Shown here: positions 61,460 to 64,000 of the stretch, one piece after another
How the letters are laid out: every line of letters begins with the position of its first letter
Position numbering within the stretch: position 1 is the first letter of the stretch
NCBI RefSeq assembly: GCF_014384905.1
Contig: NZ_JACRSV010000002.1
Coordinates: 558,001-622,000 of the forward strand
DNA length: 64,000 bases
Direction: 5' to 3'
From: Fumia xinanensis
Lineage (GTDB): Bacteria > Bacillota > Clostridia > Oscillospirales > Ruminococcaceae
The notes under the pieces: model-generated
Told to the model about the DNA's origin: nothing
Database searches by the model: none
What the model saw: the letters and a program-made list of their open reading frames with translations, nothing else
Position numbers and translations under genes: made by a program

Positions 61460-61678
61460 ATGAATGACAGCAATAGAGAACCGCTAAAAATCAAGATTCG
61501 CGGTGAGGATGGATATCGTGTGACAACCATTCGGATATCGGAAGGAATTATTTGCCGGCTAGACCGGCTTGCTGACGAAACGCATCGCTCCCGCAATGAA
61601 TTAATCAATATCATGCTGGAATACGCGATCAACAACATTGTTATCGAGCGCCTGCCAAATCAGAAGGTCAAAGAATAA
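61460..61678 (+). CDS. Ribbon-helix-helix regulator of a third cassette (C)
   Basis: 72 residues from the ATG at 61460 (AGGAAG seven bases upstream; an ATG at 61439 would add seven residues). VTTIRISEGIICRLDRLADE, followed by RSRNELINIMLEYAI, is a classic ribbon-helix-helix fold like Arc/CopG. It is followed five bases later by a fragment of an SLOG-like gene in the same direction, so here the regulator is of a third, unrelated type. Confidence 0.78.
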   Translation: MNDSNREPLKIKIRGEDGYRVTTIRISEGIICRLDRLADETHRSRNELINIMLEYAINNIVIERLPNQKVKE

Positions 61679-61683
61679 AAATC

Positions 61684-61782
61684 GGAACCTGCTGCATCCT
61701 CGGCCGCCCCGACATTCCTCCCGAATACCGGGCCGCGCTGGAACGCGAACTCGATAATCTAATGCCCTATGAGGTGACCTAA
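61684..61782 (+). pseudogene. Truncated SLOG-like effector fragment, cassette C
   Basis: Thirty-two codons reading GTCCILGRPDIPPEYRAALE, then RELDNLMPYEVT and stop. They align with residues 9-40 of the intact gene at 62217 with few changes at DNA level, then the match ends. The fragment has no start codon of its own and is out of frame with the regulator before it. It is the remnant of a lost cassette copy. Confidence 0.8.
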
Positions 61783-61814
61783 CAAAAAGCACCTTTACAA
61801 ATCCAAAAGCGGGT

Positions 61815-62096
61815 TTATTTGTTTTCCAATGGGATATATTCAAGCAAATCGCTTATTTCGCATTGAAGCGAACAGCATATTTTAGCAAAGAGCACCATAT
61901 CCAGTCTATAAATTTCCACGTCCGGTTTACAGTAATGGTCGATTGTCTGGAACTTGACACCGATACTGTCAGCCAAACTGTTTCTGGTAATACCGTGCTG
62001 ATTCAAGTATTCGCCCAATTTGACTTTGATTTTGCCAAAAGGCTGCAAAGTAGAGACTTCTGTCCGTTTTCCAACCAATTGAATCGGAATTTTCAC
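61815..62096 (-). CDS. XRE-type regulator, cassette D
   Basis: 93 residues from a GTG at 62096, eight bases from GAAGG; another GTG at 62105 overlaps that site. A Cro-like fold: KVKLGEYLNQHGITRNSLAD, SIGVKFQTIDHYCKPDVE, LDMVLFAKICCSLQCEISDL. It is related to the regulator at 62754 (shared LGEY-x4-HG, RN-x-LA and CELSD/CEISD) but not to those of cassettes A and B. Divergent from the effector at 62217. Confidence 0.8.
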   Translation of the reverse strand: MKIPIQLVGKRTEVSTLQPFGKIKVKLGEYLNQHGITRNSLADSIGVKFQTIDHYCKPDVEIYRLDMVLFAKICCSLQCEISDLLEYIPLENK

Positions 62097-62152
62097 TTTG
62101 CACACCTTCTTTGTTATTTTCTATAATTATACCTTAACACATATAACCCAAT

Positions 62153-62208
62153 TTGACATTATACCTATTCGGGTATTATACTTATACAAGTATAATACCC
62201 ATAGGAGG
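62153..62208 (+). promoter_or_regulatory. Promoter and palindromic operator of cassette D effector
   Basis: TTGACA at 62153-62158 is followed 17-19 bp later by TTATAC/TATACT within a perfect 30-bp palindrome at 62171-62200 (GGGTATTATACTT, ATAC, then its complement). The palindrome ends three bases before AGGAGG (62203-62208) of the effector, so a bound protein would block both promoter and ribosome site coding DNA. Confidence 0.8.
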
Positions 62209-62216
62209 AAATGATT

Positions 62217-62693
62217 ATGAATTTTTTGACTTCTACAGCCGGAACCTGCTGCATCCTCGGCCGTCCCGACATTCCTCCCGGTTACCGGGCCACGCTGGAA
62301 CACGAATTCGATAATCTGATCGCCCACGGGGTCACTTGTTACTTTTTCACCGGGTTGGATATCTTCGAGCGGCTCTGCCTCAAGGCCCTGCGCTGCCTTC
62401 AGCAAACTTATGACTACATCCCTATCAAAACCATTCTCCTCGGCACCGACATCACTCTGCTCACCAAATCAGAATACGACTTCGACGCGGTTTGCTGCCT
62501 GCGGCCCGAAAAGGACCCCTCCTTTTCCCTCAACCGCATTGCCATCGAGCATTCCCGGTTTATGGTCTACTTTCAGCTCACCGACTTCGGCGGAATCCAA
62601 AGCGACCTCATTTACGGCGAGGGGCTGGGCCTGCGGCCCATCAACATTGCGGCGCGAAAAAAAGCGGATGATGGGCCATCCGCTTCTCTATGA
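62217..62693 (+). CDS. SLOG/DUF1273-like protein, cassette D effector
   Basis: 158 residues from the ATG at 62217, eight bases from AGGAGG, matching the start of the cassette A protein (MNFLTST versus MSFLTSR). Family motifs: TCCILGRPDIP, LIAHGVTCYFFTGLDIFERL, YIPIKTILLGTD, YDFDAVCCLRPE, DFGG-x2-SD and GLRPINIA. Roughly 85 percent identical to the 23123 protein by eye, but under an unrelated regulator. The C-terminus after PINIA diverges. No catalytic residue can be named. Confidence 0.62.
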   Translation: MNFLTSTAGTCCILGRPDIPPGYRATLEHEFDNLIAHGVTCYFFTGLDIFERLCLKALRCLQQTYDYIPIKTILLGTDITLLTKSEYDFDAVCCLRPEKDPSFSLNRIAIEHSRFMVYFQLTDFGGIQSDLIYGEGLGLRPINIAARKKADDGPSASL

Positions 62694-62717
62694 AAATATT
62701 CCTGTTTTTCACCAGCG

Positions 62718-62751
62718 AAACCGCTCCACGGCAGCAAGCGGGAGCGGTTTT
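62718..62751. terminator. Terminator hairpin between cassettes D and E
   Basis: AACCGCTCC pairs with GGAGCGGTT followed by TT. It serves the D effector and, read from the other strand with GAAAACC, the converging regulator of cassette E. Confidence 0.75.
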
Positions 62752-62753
62752 CA

Positions 62754-63026
62754 TCAATCGTTTTCCGGGGGAAGGTAGCGGAGGATATCCGACAGCTCAC
62801 AGTTCATGGAGTAGCAGAATTTCGCCAGCAGGCTCAGGTCCACCCGCTCCACGTTTTTGTTCTGGTAATACCGGTCGACGGTTTTATAGTCCAGGCCGGT
62901 GCGCTTGGCAAGCCCGTTTCTGGAAAATCCGTGGGCGTCCATATATTCGCCTAAAAACAGCTCCACCTTCCCGTACGGCCGCTCCTTGCCCACTACATTT
63001 TCGACGATTGTCCTCAAAGTACCCAT
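62754..63026 (-). CDS. XRE-type regulator, cassette E
   Basis: 90 residues from the ATG at 63026 (AGGAGGG six bases upstream). VELFLGEYMDAHGFSRNGLA, KRTGLDYKTVDRYYQNKNVE, then LLAKFCYSMNCELSDILRYL. Same subfamily as the cassette D regulator, though only moderately alike. It is head-to-head with the effector at 63143. Confidence 0.82.
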   Translation of the reverse strand: MGTLRTIVENVVGKERPYGKVELFLGEYMDAHGFSRNGLAKRTGLDYKTVDRYYQNKNVERVDLSLLAKFCYSMNCELSDILRYLPPEND

Positions 63027-63034
63027 GGCTTTCC

Positions 63035-63134
63035 CTCCTATATATAGACATAGATTATCATACCTATTGACATTTGGATATTAGGTATTATATACTTATC
63101 TATATTTACTAGTATATATATCCATATATAGGAG
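63035..63134. promoter_or_regulatory. Operator/promoter region of cassette E
   Basis: CTCCTATATATAG at 63035-63047 and CCATATATAGGAG at 63122-63134 are inverted arms (12 of 13 positions), each containing the ribosome site of the gene it faces. TTGACA at 63067-63072 with TATATA at 63089-63094 (16-bp spacer) is the likely effector promoter. Confidence 0.75.
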
Positions 63135-63142
63135 AAGTATTT

Positions 63143-63625
63143 ATGCGGATTCAATACATTGCAAAGCGTACCTGCTGTATCGTCGGTAGGCCCGATGTTC
63201 CGTACGGGTACGAGCCCGTGGTGGAATACGAATTCAACGGCCTTATCGCACGGGGCGTCACCAGCTTTCTGTTCTGCGGCGTAGGGCCTTTTGAGCGCCT
63301 CTGCCTGGAAACCCTCCAAAAACTTCAGCAATGCTACGGCTATATCCCCATCCGGCTCACTCTCATCGGGTCGGACGCCCATCTGCTGGCCGATTACGAG
63401 GATGAGTTTGACGCGATAATCTGCCTCTGCCGCCAGTCAGAACCGCACTTACGGCCGGTGCGGTATGCCATTGGCAATTCCCGGTTTTTATTTTATTACC
63501 AGCGGGACGATTTCGGCGGAGCATTCAGTGACATCCGCTACGGGCTGGACATGGGGTTGGAGCTGATAAACGTCGCAGAATCCAAAAGGGAAGCGGACAA
63601 AACGCCGTTTACTTCCCTATTATAA
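63143..63625 (+). CDS. SLOG/DUF1273-like protein, cassette E effector
   Basis: 160 residues. TCCIVGRPDVPYGYEPVVEY, LIARGVTSFLFCGVGPFERL, YIPIRLTLIGSD, DEFDAIICLCRQ, RDDFGGAFSDIRYG and LELINVAE follow the same order as in the other copies, at roughly half identity to the D protein. The strand-loop-helix start supports a Rossmann-like SLOG fold. Terminator immediately downstream. Confidence 0.6.
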   Translation: MRIQYIAKRTCCIVGRPDVPYGYEPVVEYEFNGLIARGVTSFLFCGVGPFERLCLETLQKLQQCYGYIPIRLTLIGSDAHLLADYEDEFDAIICLCRQSEPHLRPVRYAIGNSRFLFYYQRDDFGGAFSDIRYGLDMGLELINVAESKREADKTPFTSLL

Positions 63626-63628
63626 CGC

Positions 63629-63657
63629 AAAAGCAGGGGAGGCCCCCTGCTTTTTTT
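63629..63657 (+). terminator. Terminator of cassette E effector
   Basis: AAGCAGGGG-AGG-CCCCCTGCTT followed by TTTTT. Confidence 0.9.
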
Positions 63658-63676
63658 CATTGCATTGGAACTGTTT

Positions 63677-64000
63677 TCAGGACGATGATTTCGATATTTT
63701 AGGGAACATGGTAAAGTTGCTGTACAGCAGGAAAAACAACGAAAATTCCCGCTTGGAGAACGTTCCGTTCCGGATCAGGAGCTCCTGGGTTTTCCCGCCC
63801 AATTTGATATAATATCCCGTTTCGGCATATCCGTTTCGGAGATAGAAATTTTTGCGCCGGATCCTCTGCGCCAGGTCTTTTGCACCCTCTCCGCAAGGTT
63901 CGATGGACACGATGACCTTGCTGTCCGGGTGCATGGCCTGGACTTTTTGCAGAATGGCGCCGCCGTATCCTTTGGAGCGGAGGGTTTCTTCCACCGCGAG
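63677..64000 (-). CDS. GNAT-family N-acetyltransferase, 5' end outside the window
   Basis: The frame is open to the window edge (LAVEETLRSKGYGGAILQKV), so the N-terminus is missing. RSKGYGGAILQKV has the R/Q-x-x-G-x-G/A acetyl-CoA pyrophosphate loop pattern, and RRKNFYLRNGYAETGYYIKL is the usual late GNAT 'F-Y-x-x-x-GF/GY' segment. The substrate is unknown. Confidence 0.78.
   Translation of the reverse strand, partial: LAVEETLRSKGYGGAILQKVQAMHPDSKVIVSIEPCGEGAKDLAQRIRRKNFYLRNGYAETGYYIKLGGKTQELLIRNGTFSKREFSLFFLLYSNFTMFPKISKSSS

Overview
The window looks like a chromosome segment of a low-redox gut-type Clostridia (Firmicutes), probably close to Oscillospirales. Reasons: GC-rich coding sequence with AGGAGG-type ribosome sites, TTG/GTG starts, consensus sigma-A promoters, a cre (CcpA) site, a standalone MetH-activation protein beside a short MetH, ClpE, Ecf transporter genes next to truA, DUF951/DUF1836/DUF5711 proteins and choline-binding-type cell wall repeats. 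The assignment is inference; no rRNA is present. Layout: 1-3753 methionine synthase genes split by a 7-repeat CRISPR array without cas genes. 3822-8596 small housekeeping and regulatory genes (MazG-like, NimA-like, Imm5-like, Rrf2, lipoprotein, AraC/GyrI, PHP phosphatase). 8828-11470 ruvC-ruvA-ruvB, then an rRNA-type methyltransferase and a REP-associated transposase (RAYT). 12956-17295 ecfA1-ecfA2-ecfT, a phosphotransferase and truA. 17498-22971 membrane proteins, a CDP-alcohol phosphatidyltransferase and clpE. 24677-25260 a five-gene tRNA operon (Gly, Arg, His, Gln, Gln). 25509-31585 a double-GntR regulator and a c-di-GMP/phosphorelay cluster whose sensor lacks its kinase core. 32212-33376 a cre-controlled GH172-type enzyme. 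34060-40554 a 2164-residue secreted GH20 hexosaminidase with carbohydrate-binding and cell-wall-binding modules. 40711-46234 an M18 peptidase, a CoaE-lytic transglycosylase fusion, Sua5 and prfA (minus strand). 48609-52379 two tandem DUF885 metallopeptidase-like proteins. 52617-60583 MATE pump, hypotheticals, DUF1836, an NfeD-like protein and flotillin. 60647-61199 a REP cluster and a GC-rich, hairpin-rich noncoding block. The most interesting content is a dispersed cassette family at 23 kb, 47 kb and 61.4-63.6 kb. Four intact genes and one fragment encode about 155-residue proteins with a Cys-Cys-x-x-Gly-Arg start that resembles the SLOG/DUF1273 (YpsA-like) nucleotide-binding fold. Each intact gene is head-to-head with a small DNA-binding regulator, and the regulators fall into unrelated types even when the effectors are close relatives. 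The intergenic regions carry strong palindromes, different in each cassette, and in several the operator half-site merges into the ribosome-binding site. The cassettes at 23 kb and 47 kb share flanks on both sides, including terminal hairpins and a REP element, yet carry different regulators, each tandemly duplicated. This looks like a mobile or recombining effector module with exchangeable autoregulators. A second notable feature is a family of palindromic REP elements spread through the window, two of which lie in frame inside the RAYT gene itself.
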